From Amycolatopsis coloradensis (lineage in GTDB: Bacteria > Actinomycetota > Actinomycetes > Mycobacteriales > Pseudonocardiaceae): a stretch of 49,640 nt of DNA. Both the position numbers and the translations under genes were made by a program. The notes under the pieces are model-generated. The model saw only the letters and a list, made by a program, of their open reading frames with translations. It had not been told where the DNA came from and made no database searches. The stretch spans positions 1 through 49,640 of the forward strand of contig NZ_MQUQ01000023.1 of NCBI RefSeq assembly GCF_001953865.1, written 5' to 3'. This document shows, in pieces, positions 9,331 through 18,700 of the stretch. Positions within the stretch are counted from its first letter, which is position 1, and each line of letters starts with the position of its first letter.

Positions 9331-9906
9331 GTGTCGGACGACGACCTATCAGCGCTGTGGCAGCAGCAGTGGCCCGGGTGCCCTCCCTTGTCCCACATGT
9401 TGAACCGCGCCTTCCCTGATCGGTGGGTACGTTTCCACAGCCTGCCGGAGTCCAAGCGTTATCCCGACCACGACGCCGAGTACGACGTCGTACTGCATCG
9501 CCACAACTCGATCCTCGACGAGCTGTTCCAAGGGCAAGACATACGAATCATCACCACCCACTGGTCCGACGATCCGGAGCCGCAGGCGATGTCGCCACGG
9601 CGCGCACGTCAGCTTCCAGGCGCTCGCCACTGGAGATCCCTGCTCGACGACGAAGACGACACCGACCCCCGCTACGCCCATCTGTACGTCGACCGCACGA
9701 CCTGGCAGCCCGGTTTGCTGGATGACCTGCTCCGCGACGTGGCCGACGAAGTTGTCGCCGATGTGATGATCACCAATCTGTCCGTCGACCGGATACACGC
9801 ACCCTACGACGGAGGCGCCGACGTCCTGCTGCCCACGACCGCCGAACGTGACATCGTGAAACGCCGACACATCGATTGGCTCTCCGTTCATTCCCACGGC
9901 TACTGA
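9331..9906 (+). CDS. DUF3885 domain protein, 191 aa
   Basis: The start is set at GTG 9331 (MSDDDLSALWQQQWPGCPPL), about ten bases after GGAGAAGG. The upstream TTG at 9313 is itself part of the ribosome-binding region. The sequence WVRFHSLPESKRYPD plus AEYDVVLHRHNSILDELF is the hallmark of DUF3885, a soluble single-domain family common in actinobacteria and firmicutes. The domain often occurs in polymorphic-toxin and immunity neighbourhoods, but its molecular function is not established. There are no membrane segments. Length is normal for the family and the gene looks intact. Confidence 0.8.
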   Translation: MSDDDLSALWQQQWPGCPPLSHMLNRAFPDRWVRFHSLPESKRYPDHDAEYDVVLHRHNSILDELFQGQDIRIITTHWSDDPEPQAMSPRRARQLPGARHWRSLLDDEDDTDPRYAHLYVDRTTWQPGLLDDLLRDVADEVVADVMITNLSVDRIHAPYDGGADVLLPTTAERDIVKRRHIDWLSVHSHGY

Positions 9907-10047
9907 CGGCCCGACGTCGGGAGTCGCGCTTCCCGCTGCGGTGGGGGTCGTCCTCGGCAGGTGTCCAGGAGGAGCGGCCGTACATCGGGCCTGCGCCGCT
10001 GTCATCGGCTGTCGTGTTCCATTTCCGGTATCCGGTCGGATCGTCGC

Positions 10048-10860
10048 TCATCGGCGTCCGGGCCAACTATTCGGTGCGTTCGTGAGGGGCTCGCCCTGGT
10101 TGTGGGTCACGCTGATCCGGTAGATGGTCACCTGCCCGTGGTTGCGGTCCGCGCATGGTGCCGAGTTGGTGCAGTTGGCCTGCGTGTACGCGCCCGCCTT
10201 GAAATAGCCGCCGGCGAACGCGGCGGGAAAACTCGCTTGCAGTGTCCCGTTGTAGTAGGCGTTGATCCGGTCGCCACGCACCACGTACTTCGCCTGGAAA
10301 CGGGTGCCCAGCAGATAGTTCGCGGTGATGAGCCGGTAGTGCGGGTCGTCGCCCCTGGTGAGGTAGAGGTCGGTGCCCTCGAGCCGGAACGCGGAGAGGT
10401 CGTCGTCCGCGTCGTGGATCTGCGCGCCGACCACGTGGGGCTTGTCCGCGGGGAGACGGTCGAACGATTCGTCGACGGTCAGCGTATGTGTGCCTGTGGT
10501 GGACGACCAAGAGGCGGGCGTGGTGCCGCCGGTCATCTCGCGCAGTTCCGATCGGCCGTATCTGCTGTTGGGCGTGGTCGTCGCGGTGACGGCGCTGCGG
10601 AACCGGACGCCGCGGCACGCGGGTGTGGGGACGAACCATTCGTGGAGCCGGTAGGTGTTCAGCGCGGGCTGGGTGACGTCCAGCGGCTGGGTGCCGGGCT
10701 GGGCGGGGTCGTCGACCGGGACGGTGATCTTCCAGTTCTCCAGGTCCAGCACTTGGGCCGGATACACACAGCGGCCGGACGGGCTCGCGGCGGCGGTTCC
10801 CGGCGCGGCGACCGAGCCTGCCAAAACGACCAGCGCGGCGAGTACGCGGATTCGCCTCAT
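10048..10860 (-). CDS. Secreted alginate lyase, polysaccharide lyase family 7, 270 aa
   Basis: Cleaves alginate or a related polyuronate by beta-elimination outside the cell. The start is ATG 10860, preceded by GGAG at 7 nt. It opens with a classic Sec signal peptide (MRRIRVLAALVVLAGSVAAP, cleavage after AAA). All three PL7 signatures are intact: RSELREM, QIH, and YFKAGAYTQ, providing the Arg/Gln/His/Tyr active-site set. Length is typical of a single-domain PL7 enzyme. It lies 68 bp downstream of the kinase gene with a second, degenerate PL7 domain, and is probably in the same operon, so the kinase may control its expression or that of its uptake system. Substrate preference (poly-M, poly-G or glucuronan) cannot be read from sequence. 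Confidence 0.9.
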   Translation of the reverse strand: MRRIRVLAALVVLAGSVAAPGTAAASPSGRCVYPAQVLDLENWKITVPVDDPAQPGTQPLDVTQPALNTYRLHEWFVPTPACRGVRFRSAVTATTTPNSRYGRSELREMTGGTTPASWSSTTGTHTLTVDESFDRLPADKPHVVGAQIHDADDDLSAFRLEGTDLYLTRGDDPHYRLITANYLLGTRFQAKYVVRGDRINAYYNGTLQASFPAAFAGGYFKAGAYTQANCTNSAPCADRNHGQVTIYRISVTHNQGEPLTNAPNSWPGRR

Positions 10861-10928
10861 GGCTTCACTCCAAGGGGCTTTGAGGGACGCTCGGCCCCTC
10901 GGACCGCGCGGTAGGAAACGGTGATGGT

Positions 10929-12845
10929 TCACGGCTCATGGGTCACGGTCAAACCGTAGACGATGGCCTCGCCGTAGTTGCCGGGATCGCAAGGCAAAGA
11001 GTCGCGGCAGTTCGCGAGTGTCTTGGCACCGGCGCGGAAATGCCCGGCGGTGAACTCCGCCGGGATCGTGTCCCACAGGTTTTCGTTGTAGTGTGCCTTG
11101 ATCGTTCCGCCGCCGACCACGAACTTCAGCCGGAACCGGGTGCCGAGGCGGTAGTTGTCGGTGACGAGCTTGTACTTGGAATTGTCACCTCTGGTCAGGA
11201 AGAGCCTGGTGCCTTTCAACTGGAACGAGGTCAGGTCACCGTTGACGTCGTTGACCTGACCGGTGACCACGGCTTCCTTCGAGTTGGGCAGGTGGGTCAC
11301 CGCCACGTCCATCGTCAGGGTGTGGGTTCCCGAGCCGGACGACCATGCGGCGGGTGCCTTTCCGTCGGCCGTCATCTCGTAGAGCTGTGACCTCGGGTGC
11401 TTGCTGGTGATGGGTTCCGGCACCCCGTCGACCGCGCTGCGGAACCGGAGGCCGTCGCACGCGGCGGTGGGGCCGAACCACCGATCGGTGTAGCCGTCGA
11501 GCGCGGGCTGGGTGATCTCGTTCGCCCGCTTGTCGGGGGTGCCGGGATCGGCGGTGGGCAGGACGAGTTTCCAGTTGGCGAGACCCAGCACCTTCCCGGG
11601 TGTGCACGGCGTGCTGCCGTGGACGTCGGCCTCGGTGAGGGAGTTCCACTCGTTCTCGTCGTTGCCGTGCCCGACGATGCGGACGTAGCGGGCTTGGACC
11701 TGCGAGATGAAGTACGGCAGTTGGCCCGGTTCGAGACGGCTCCGCACCCTGGCGGCCGCGGTGACCCAGCCGGTGCCGTCCATGGAGGTCTGGATGTCGA
11801 AGGTCGTGACCCGTGATTCGCCGAGAAGCCAGGCGATGCTCACCGCGGTGACGGTCTGCGGCGAGCCGAGGTCGTAGGTGATCGACTGCTGGTCGCCGGG
11901 TGCCGCCCACCTGGTGTCCGGATTGTCGTCGATGCTGTCGCCCGGCTGGTTCGTCCCGTCGCTGGTGGTCGCTCGCACGGCTTTCACCGCGAGGTTCGCC
12001 GCCGTCACGGCCGGGGTGGCAGGTGCCTCCGGTGTGTCCGGCGTCGTGGTCAGCGCCGCCACCGTGCCGGCGCCTGCCGCCAGAATCGCCACCGTGCCGA
12101 GAGTGGCGAGCTTGACCGCGTGCCGGGGCAGCGCGCGTTTCCCGTTCGCCTCTTTTCGCAGCCAGGCGGCGGTTTCCGAGGCGGACGGCCGGCAGGTCGG
12201 ATCAAGGGCGGTCAGCTTGGCCAGTATGGCGGCGAATCGGTCGTCACCGCCGCGGACGGTTTCGCGCAGGGTGGCACCCAGTGAGTAGATGTCGGAGGCG
12301 GGGGAAACGGGAATCCCGTCCGCCAGTTCCGGTGCGAAGTACGCCGGTGTGCCCGCCACGTTTTCCGATCCGGTCACCGTGAGTCTCGACCACACCGCGA
12401 CGCCCAGGTCGGCGAGTTTCGCGTTTCCGTCCTCGGTCACCAGGATGTTCCCCGGCTTGATGTCGCGGTGCACGATCGCCTTGGCGTGCATGGCCGCAAG
12501 CCCTGTCGCGACCTGCGCGCCGATATGGGCGGCGGCGCGTGGGGACAGCCTGCCGTCTTCGGTGAGGATCCTGGCCAGGCTCCGCGACGGCAGGTATTCC
12601 ATGACCAGCCAGTGCTCACCGTCTTCGGAGATGACGTCGAAGACGGTCACCACGTTCGGATGCTGAAGGCCTGCCCCGATGCGCGCTTCGCGGCTCATCT
12701 GTTCACCGTCGCCCGTACTGGTCTGTTTCAGCGCGACCGTGCGGCGCAGTTCGAGATCGGCAGCGCGCCAGACGATGCCCATGCCGCCCGCGCCCACGTC
12801 TTCTTCGAGCCGGTACCTGCCGCCGATCACATCCCCACCCCGCAT
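10929..12845 (-). CDS. Transmembrane Ser/Thr kinase with extracellular F5/8C and degenerate PL7 domains, 638 aa
   Basis: The start is taken as ATG 12845 (MRGGDVIGGRYRLEEDVGAG); the upstream extension is not protein-like and no strong ribosome-binding site is seen. The kinase domain (about 1-250) has GAGGMG, a VALK lysine, HRDIKPGN, a DLG instead of DFG metal motif, and APE, so it should be active. One membrane helix follows (ATLGTVAILAAGAGTVAAL, about 248-266). Outside is a discoidin-like F5/8 type C domain (about 290-410; DDNPDTRWAA, ITYDLGSPQTVTAVSIAWLL), then a PL7 fold (about 415-638). In the PL7 part the catalytic signatures are lost: RSELREM is RSQLYEM, QIH is QVN, and YFKAGAY is HFRAGAK. 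It therefore probably binds rather than cleaves polysaccharide, as a receptor for the substrate or products of the neighbouring active lyase. Confidence 0.9.
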   Translation of the reverse strand: MRGGDVIGGRYRLEEDVGAGGMGIVWRAADLELRRTVALKQTSTGDGEQMSREARIGAGLQHPNVVTVFDVISEDGEHWLVMEYLPSRSLARILTEDGRLSPRAAAHIGAQVATGLAAMHAKAIVHRDIKPGNILVTEDGNAKLADLGVAVWSRLTVTGSENVAGTPAYFAPELADGIPVSPASDIYSLGATLRETVRGGDDRFAAILAKLTALDPTCRPSASETAAWLRKEANGKRALPRHAVKLATLGTVAILAAGAGTVAALTTTPDTPEAPATPAVTAANLAVKAVRATTSDGTNQPGDSIDDNPDTRWAAPGDQQSITYDLGSPQTVTAVSIAWLLGESRVTTFDIQTSMDGTGWVTAAARVRSRLEPGQLPYFISQVQARYVRIVGHGNDENEWNSLTEADVHGSTPCTPGKVLGLANWKLVLPTADPGTPDKRANEITQPALDGYTDRWFGPTAACDGLRFRSAVDGVPEPITSKHPRSQLYEMTADGKAPAAWSSGSGTHTLTMDVAVTHLPNSKEAVVTGQVNDVNGDLTSFQLKGTRLFLTRGDNSKYKLVTDNYRLGTRFRLKFVVGGGTIKAHYNENLWDTIPAEFTAGHFRAGAKTLANCRDSLPCDPGNYGEAIVYGLTVTHEP

Positions 12846-13090
12846 GACGATAACTCTATCGGTGATTGGGGCAGTGAATCGCAGGATACGACATTCGTGA
12901 AAGAACAACGGATTAGGCCAAATGTGTCAGGAAGAGCGACCGGTCGTCGATGGACGCGATCGCCAATGCCGGGGGCAGTCGGAAAGGATCGGTGGGTTCG
13001 CTGTGCGAGCACGCCGTTGGTAGCGCTGGTCCAGTGGGAAACTGGGTTGGCCCCGATGGTCTTCGTCTCGCTGGCCGACAGGCGGGTCGT

Positions 13091-13306
13091 ATGTCGATTC
13101 CTCATTCTCGCCGCGGCTTCCTTAGAATGAGGTCCGCGGCCACCGCCGGTGCGGCGTCCCTCGGCATCGCGGGCACCGCACAAGCCGCCGAGCCGACGCG
13201 GATCAACCGGTGCGGAACCCCGCCCCCGCCGGGACCGCCGCCGGCTACCGGGCGGTGGCCGATTCCCAGGTTCTTTGATCTCTGTCGAGAACATCGCCGA
13301 CCATGA
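13091..13306 (+). pseudogene. N-terminal fragment of a Tat-secreted protein
   Basis: From ATG 13091 the frame gives a twin-arginine signal peptide: SRRGFLRMRSAATAGAASLG, then IAGTAQAAEPTRINR. After about 13205 the mature part becomes Pro-rich and ends at 13306. A neighbouring frame (PVRNPAPAGTAAGYRAVADS) looks more natural and ends at TGA 13276-13278. This suggests a one-base shift followed by truncation. The body of the protein is missing, so its function cannot be named. An IS110 element starts about 320 bp downstream. Confidence 0.5.
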
Positions 13307-13628
13307 GCCGAGCCGGTTGCTGATCATGCCGCCCGGACACTATTCCTTGAGCTGTACACGACACACGGACTTCGTCGTATCCCGGTGGTGTCGCCGCGGC
13401 CCAGTCGAGTGGGTCCCGATCACGGAGTGGCCGCGCGGCCGTCGGGCAGAGAGGTCGTCACAGTGGTCAAGATGGGCTGGGGCTGGTTGTCGCGCTGGCT
13501 GACGACGGCCCTGCAGCGAAGGCAAGCCACACGCCGCAACGACCCCGTTACCTTCTTCGTAGCTCCTGATCAAGGAGTTCGTGGTCGCCAGGCCCGGCAT
13601 GACTTAAGTCCCCCTGTCGATTCCATGA
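13307..13628. other. Non-coding or decayed stretch before the IS110 element
   Basis: About 320 bp with short open frames on both strands but no ribosome-binding site, recognisable domain or repeat. It is probably eroded sequence left between the truncated Tat-signal gene and the insertion element. Confidence 0.4.
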
Positions 13629-13674
13629 TCCGGGGGGTGGTGTCACCGGGTTTGGTGGCATCGAGGGACCGCTG

Positions 13675-13684
13675 ATAGGGACAC
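13675..13684 (+). repeat. Direct repeat at the IS110 ends, left copy
   Basis: ATAGGGACAC here is repeated exactly at 14979-14988, 9 bp after the transposase stop. A shared short core at both ends is what IS110-type recombination through a circular intermediate would leave. Confidence 0.6.
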
Positions 13685-13777
13685 GGCCGCCCGTTGGGTA
13701 GGTCTCGTCGTAACGTGGCTGCCGGCTTTTGATGCTCGACTGGCGAACCACGCGCGACGATACGGAAGACACTTCAC

Positions 13778-14970
13778 GTGAACTACAGCTACAGCGTGTT
13801 CCTCGGGCTCGACGTCGGCAAAGGTGAGTATCACGCCGTCGGCCTGGACCCCGCCGGCAAGCGGCTGCACGACGCGCCGCTGCCCAACACCGAACCCAAA
13901 CTGCGGGCGATGTTCGACAAACTCGCCGCTCACGGGCCGATCCTGGTCGTCGTCGACCAGCCCGCGACCAACGGCGCCCTGCCAGTCGCGGTCGCCCGCG
14001 CCTGCGGCCACGACGTGGCTACCTGCCAGGATTGGCGATGCGCCGCATCGCCGACCTCTACCCTGGCAACGCCAAAACCGACGCCCGCGACGCCTACGTC
14101 ATCGCCGACGCCGCGCGCACCCTGCCGCACACGCTGCGCCACCTCAACGTCGATGACGACGCACTGGCCGAGCTGGATGTGCTCATCGGCTACGACGATG
14201 ATCTCGCCGCCGAGGCGACCCGGATCAGCAACCGCATCCGCGGGCTGCTCACCGGCATCCACCCCGCCCTCGAACGCGTCCTCGGCCCGAAAGTCAGCCA
14301 CCCGGCCGTGCTGGAGATCCTGATCCGCTGCGGCGGGCCGATCGGGATCCGCAAGGCCGGGCGCCGCAAACTGGCCTCCATCGCGACCAAGAACGCCCCG
14401 CGCATGGGCGCCACACTGGTCGAGAACATCCTCGCCGCGCTGGACGAGCAGACCGTCACCGTCGCCGGAACCACCGCAGCGGACAAGATCCTCCCGCGTC
14501 TGGCTGAAAGCCTCAAAACCGTTCTGACACAACGAAAGAACGTCGCCAGCGAGGTCGAGGAGATCCTCGATGCGCACCCTCTCGCCCAGGTCCTGACCTC
14601 GATGCCCGGCATCGGAGTCAGGACCTCCGCCCGCATCCTGCTCGAGATCGGCGACGCCTCCGGCTTCAAATCCTCCGGACACCTCGCCGCCTACGCCGGG
14701 ATCGCGCCGGTCACTCACCGATCTGGCAGCAGCATCCGCGGCGAACACCCGGCCAGAACAGGCAACCGCAAGCTCAAACGCGCGTTCTTCCTCGCCGCCT
14801 TCGCCGCCTTGTCCGACCCCACCAGCCGGGCCTACTACGACCACAAAAGAGCCGAAGGCAAGAAACACAACGCCGCCCTCATCTGCCTCGCCCGACGACG
14901 CTGCGACGTGCTATTCGCCATGCTCCACAACAAGACCCACTACCAGCACCCCGAACCCCAAGCGGCTTGA
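13778..14970 (+). pseudogene. IS110-family transposase (DEDD), one-base frameshift
   Basis: The N-terminal RuvC-like DEDD domain starts MNYSYSVFLGLDVGKGEYHA and includes ILVVVDQPATNGALP. It continues in another frame as AMRRIADLYPGNAKTDARDA and YVIADAARTLPHTLRH. At about 14020 the sequence GTGGCTACCTGCCAGG has lost one base compared with the expected GTGGCCTACCTGCCAGG, which breaks the frame. The C-terminal Tnp domain is intact, including MPGIGVRTSARILLEIGD and the serine-containing GIAPVTHRSGSSI. Restoring one C would give a normal-length protein of about 397 aa. The copy is inactive as read, unless the deletion is an assembly error. Confidence 0.9.
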
Positions 14971-15034
14971 CAACTTCCATAGGGACACCCCCCGGACCAG
15001 CGGAACGCCGTCCAGATCTGCATCCCGCAGGTCC

Positions 15035-15587
15035 TCACCAGCCACGTTGGTGAGCAGCGCGCACCCGATCGATCCCAACGACGAACCGCTCACGCTCCTC
15101 CGGGCCCGAAGAAGGCACCGGGACTGCCTGCGGCGCCGAAGCCAGCGCGGTACTGAGGGCACGAGAGAACTGGCTGATCACGTTGTTAACAAACGGCATG
15201 CCACTGACGGTTTCCAGGAGTCGGGAGACCGCGAACAGGCGTGCGTCGGCCTCCTCGCGAACACGCGTGCCGCGCGCCGCCAGCGCGTCGAGGTCGGCGA
15301 GACCAGGCCGAACTTCCAATCCACGACGCAACTCCGCGATCGGGCCCAGGTCAACTCTCATACGGAAGCCCAGCTCAGTTGCACGACGTGGGGCAGCGCG
15401 TGCCGCCACCAGGTGCCTGAACGCGGTCCATGCCTCCCGATAGAGACTGCTGGCCAGATCCCGCAGGAAGTCGATACCCTCCCTCGCCCTGATCCAGGTG
15501 CCCAGTCACAGCAGCCACTTGGAGCCTCTCATCCAATTCAGCCGCCGTCCGGTACACCGCCGCGGCCGCGTGCAGCGGGTCCAGCAC
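15035..15587 (-). pseudogene. Frameshifted hypothetical protein next to the IS110 end
   Basis: Translation from GTG 15587 reads LDPLHAAAAVYRTAAELDER and QVAAVTGHLDQGEG. Near 15478, GCGAGGGAGGGTATC has one G too many. After correction it continues as IDFLRDLASSLYREAWTAFR, then LGPIAELRRGLEVRPGLADL and ETVSGMPFVNNVISQFSRAL to the stop at 15035. The protein would be about 185 aa, helical and soluble. No family is recognised. The upstream edge is uncertain because the frame stays open without a better start. It faces away from the trypsin-NACHT gene and ends 39 bp from the IS110 element. Confidence 0.45.
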
Positions 15588-15766
15588 ACGGTCAGGCAGG
15601 AAACGACGGACTCCTAAGCGCTGCTTGGGCAGAAGACGTCAACTCGATGACCGTTCTCCGTTCCGGGCCGATGAACCGGTTCGTGCCGTTGGGTAACAGC
15701 TCTGGCCACGGCCTGGAGTTCGACGTCGAACCTGCGATAATGGTGCGCCTTCAGGGGAGGTGGCAG

Positions 15767-18700
15767 GTGCTTGCTTCGACGTGGGCCACTGTCGAGCTGC
15801 TCAGCCTGCCGCTCGTGACGCCGTCCGGTGCGGGACGGGGCACCGGATTCTTCGTGGCCCCAGGCCTGCTTCTCACCAGTGGAGATGTCATCGCGGAGGG
15901 ACTCCCCCTGGTCGATGACGACCTCTTCCTGCGGACCGTGCCCCAAGCCACCGACTTCGACCTCATCAGCGATCCCGCTGATGAGGAGTTCGCGCTACTG
16001 CGTGCTTCTGACCGGCAGAGCGGACCGTACGCGGCGCTGTCGGACGACGTCGCCGTCGGCGACACTCTTCAGGTCTTCGGCTTCGCCGTCGGCGATCCCA
16101 GGAAGCTCCTCACCGCGTCTCTCCGATTGTCCGAGCCTTCCCAGTTCACCGTGGTGGACGGGAGGATCGAAGCAGGCTTCAGCGGCGGACCGGTGGTGAA
16201 CGGGCGAACAGGTGCCGTATGCGGCGTGGCGCGGTACGAGAGCGGTACCGCCAGGGTGATGCCGATCAGCGATATGCTCCAGCGCTTCCCCGGCTTTTGT
16301 CCTGCTCCGCGCTTTTCCCATCGATGGCTGGAACTGCTCGACGACGAACAGCGTGAGGCTCTACGAAGCCGACGCCCCGGCGCGTCTCGGTTGGCTGAGT
16401 ATCAAACAGCGATCGCGGGGTCTGGCGCGAGACCGTTGCTCGGAGACATGCTCGGGGTGACCGCTCCAGCCATCAAGATCCGGCTGCGCTCCGATGACCG
16501 ACGGGATCCCGTGGTCACCGAGATCCAGCAGGACCACCTGATTCTCCATCCGGACGCCCAGCTCGTCGGCGGCAAGGGAGCGGGAAAATCCAGCATGCTC
16601 CGGCAACTCACAGTCATGCTGGCAGGTCAGCGAATCCGCGGTGAAGGCGAACTCGTGCCCGTTCCGGTAAAGGCCAAGGCACTGGCGACCCACGGCACGG
16701 TGCCCGAGCTTCTCGCCAAAGGGGTGGCCGACGGTGCCGATCTCGATCTGAGCCTGGACGCGCTGACCGCCTTGTTCGCGGAACCACCCTTCGACGGCGG
16801 CCGATGGTTCGTGCTCGTCGACGGATTCTCGGAGGTGCGCGACCCCCAATGGTCGAAGATGGTGCTGCAGCGGATCCGGCGAGAGCGCGACGACGGCAAG
16901 TACGCTTTCCTTCTGGCGGCGGATTCGCTGAGCCGGCACGAGCTGGACGCCATCTCCCGCGACGGGCGAGATCCGACGTACGCGCTCGGCGCTCTCGGCG
17001 ATGGAGAGCTCTTGTCACTGGCCGAGAAGTGGCTGCGCGAGCTCGACGTACCCCGCGGAGCGGCCTCGGCGACAGGATTCCTCGAACGCGTCGCCGAAGC
17101 CAGGGCCAGTGAGCTGGCCGCGCTGCCGTTACCCGCGACCATGTTCGCCGTCCTGTACACGGCGGAGCCGGGCCGAGCCTTGCCACAGAACAAAGCTGCA
17201 CTCTACGGCGCGTTCATCGGCCTACTCCTCGAACGCCGGCTGCCTGGACGGGAGTACCTGCTCGAGCCCATCGTCGAGGTGCTCAAGGAACTCGCCTGCG
17301 CGGGCCCAGAACCGGGTCGTCTGTCCGTTCCGGCCAACGACGATTTCGACCAGAACGCCCTGTCCACGAGACGGTGGCCGCACCTCGTGCACGACCTTCT
17401 GACCGGCAGCGGACTTATTGCCGACGTTCAAAACGAGTTCCTGGTCGATCGCCAGGCAGGCAGCGTGGTCTTCACCGACGAGACGGTCCGTGACTACCTG
17501 ATGGCTTGCCGCCTCGCGGATCAGCACCCGAATCCGAGTCGTCTCAAGGCAAGCCGAGTCCTGGAGCCGTCGGGCGGCCTCGACACGGTCAAGGCGTTCC
17601 TTGTCGGCATCTGGGCCGCTGAAGAGAAGAACATTGCCAGACCCCTGCTGCGTCTGCTCAAACGCCGGAACCCGGTCGCGGCCTATCGATTCGTCGCCGA
17701 TCTCCCCAGCCAGGGAATATCCCTTCCACCCACCGTTCGCAAGACCTTGAGCAAACGGCTTTCCGAGCGAGTCGCCAGTGTGCGCGCGGTGCATACCGAG
17801 CGGAGAGAAGCGGGAGCGATACTCCGCCGGTTGGACAAAAGCGCCGCCATCCGAGTGTACGAGACGCTCGCGAGATTGCAGCCAGAGGACGCGCGTGCCT
17901 ACGAAGCGATCGATATCCTGCTGGAGCACGCCCCTTCCCTGGCTGTCTCGAGCCTGCTCTCCAAGTGCAAAGACCGCAGGATAAACGCCTGGCAGAAGCT
18001 GCTTTTCGCCAGGATGCTGTATGACGCGAACGCCGCACAAGGAATGCATTGGCTGACGCTTCTCGTGCGCAATGGCCCGGATGACGTCTGGCCCGAGGCC
18101 GTCCAGGTGGTCAGCACCTTCGATCGCGAGCACGGTATTCTTCTTCTGCAGGAGAAGATCGCCACGGCCGTCCGGGACTCGCAACGACTACAGGCAGCCC
18201 AGTTACTGATGTCTTTCGATCCTGACCTGGGCACCGCGGAGCTGTCTCAGCTCGCTCGGGGTCAAGGCATCGAGCCACAGGTGCGGTTGGCGGCGGCCGT
18301 CGTGGCCATGCCCCGCCTCCCGGACAATGGAGCCGGGCTCTTCGCCCATCTTGCCGGCGAAGACCGGCTGGACCCGGAAATCCGGATCAAAGCGTGCGAG
18401 CACTTGGGCGATGACGATCGAGCCGTCCGCGTGCTCGGCATCTTGGCGACGGACAGCACTGTCGAAGCCGCCATCCGCTGCACGGCCGCCGAGCTTCACT
18501 TCCGGCTCAGACCGGACAGTGGACTTCCGATGCTGCTGGATCTCATCGCCGATCCGCGACTGGGTCACAGCCGGATCGCGGCGGCACGAGCGGTGGGCCG
18601 CCAAGAGCGGGACCACGCAGCCGGTCTACTGGCCGGACTCGCCGCTGATCAGGCGAACGACGTGACACTACGGCGAGGTGCCGGGCTGGCCTTGGTGGAA

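Larger units (their letters stand above)
13629..14996 (+). mobile_element. IS110-family insertion sequence (approximate limits)
   Basis: The element contains one frameshifted IS110-type transposase (13778-14970). Two sequence features mark possible ends. TCCGGGGGGTG at 13629-13639 is inverted as CACCCCCCGGA at 14986-14996. In addition, ATAGGGACAC occurs as a direct repeat at 13675-13684 and 14979-14988. IS110-group elements usually lack long terminal inverted repeats and recombine at a short core, so the direct repeat is the more likely functional boundary. In this family the non-coding end upstream of the transposase can encode the bridge RNA that pairs with target and donor DNA. Here that space is 93 to 148 bp depending on the boundary chosen. 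Confidence 0.7.

Noticed and set aside
15047..15766. N-terminal extension of the trypsin-NACHT protein
   Set aside because: The frame is open but low-complexity and overlaps a coding-like minus-strand sequence. A GGAGG-led GTG at 15767 is a better start.
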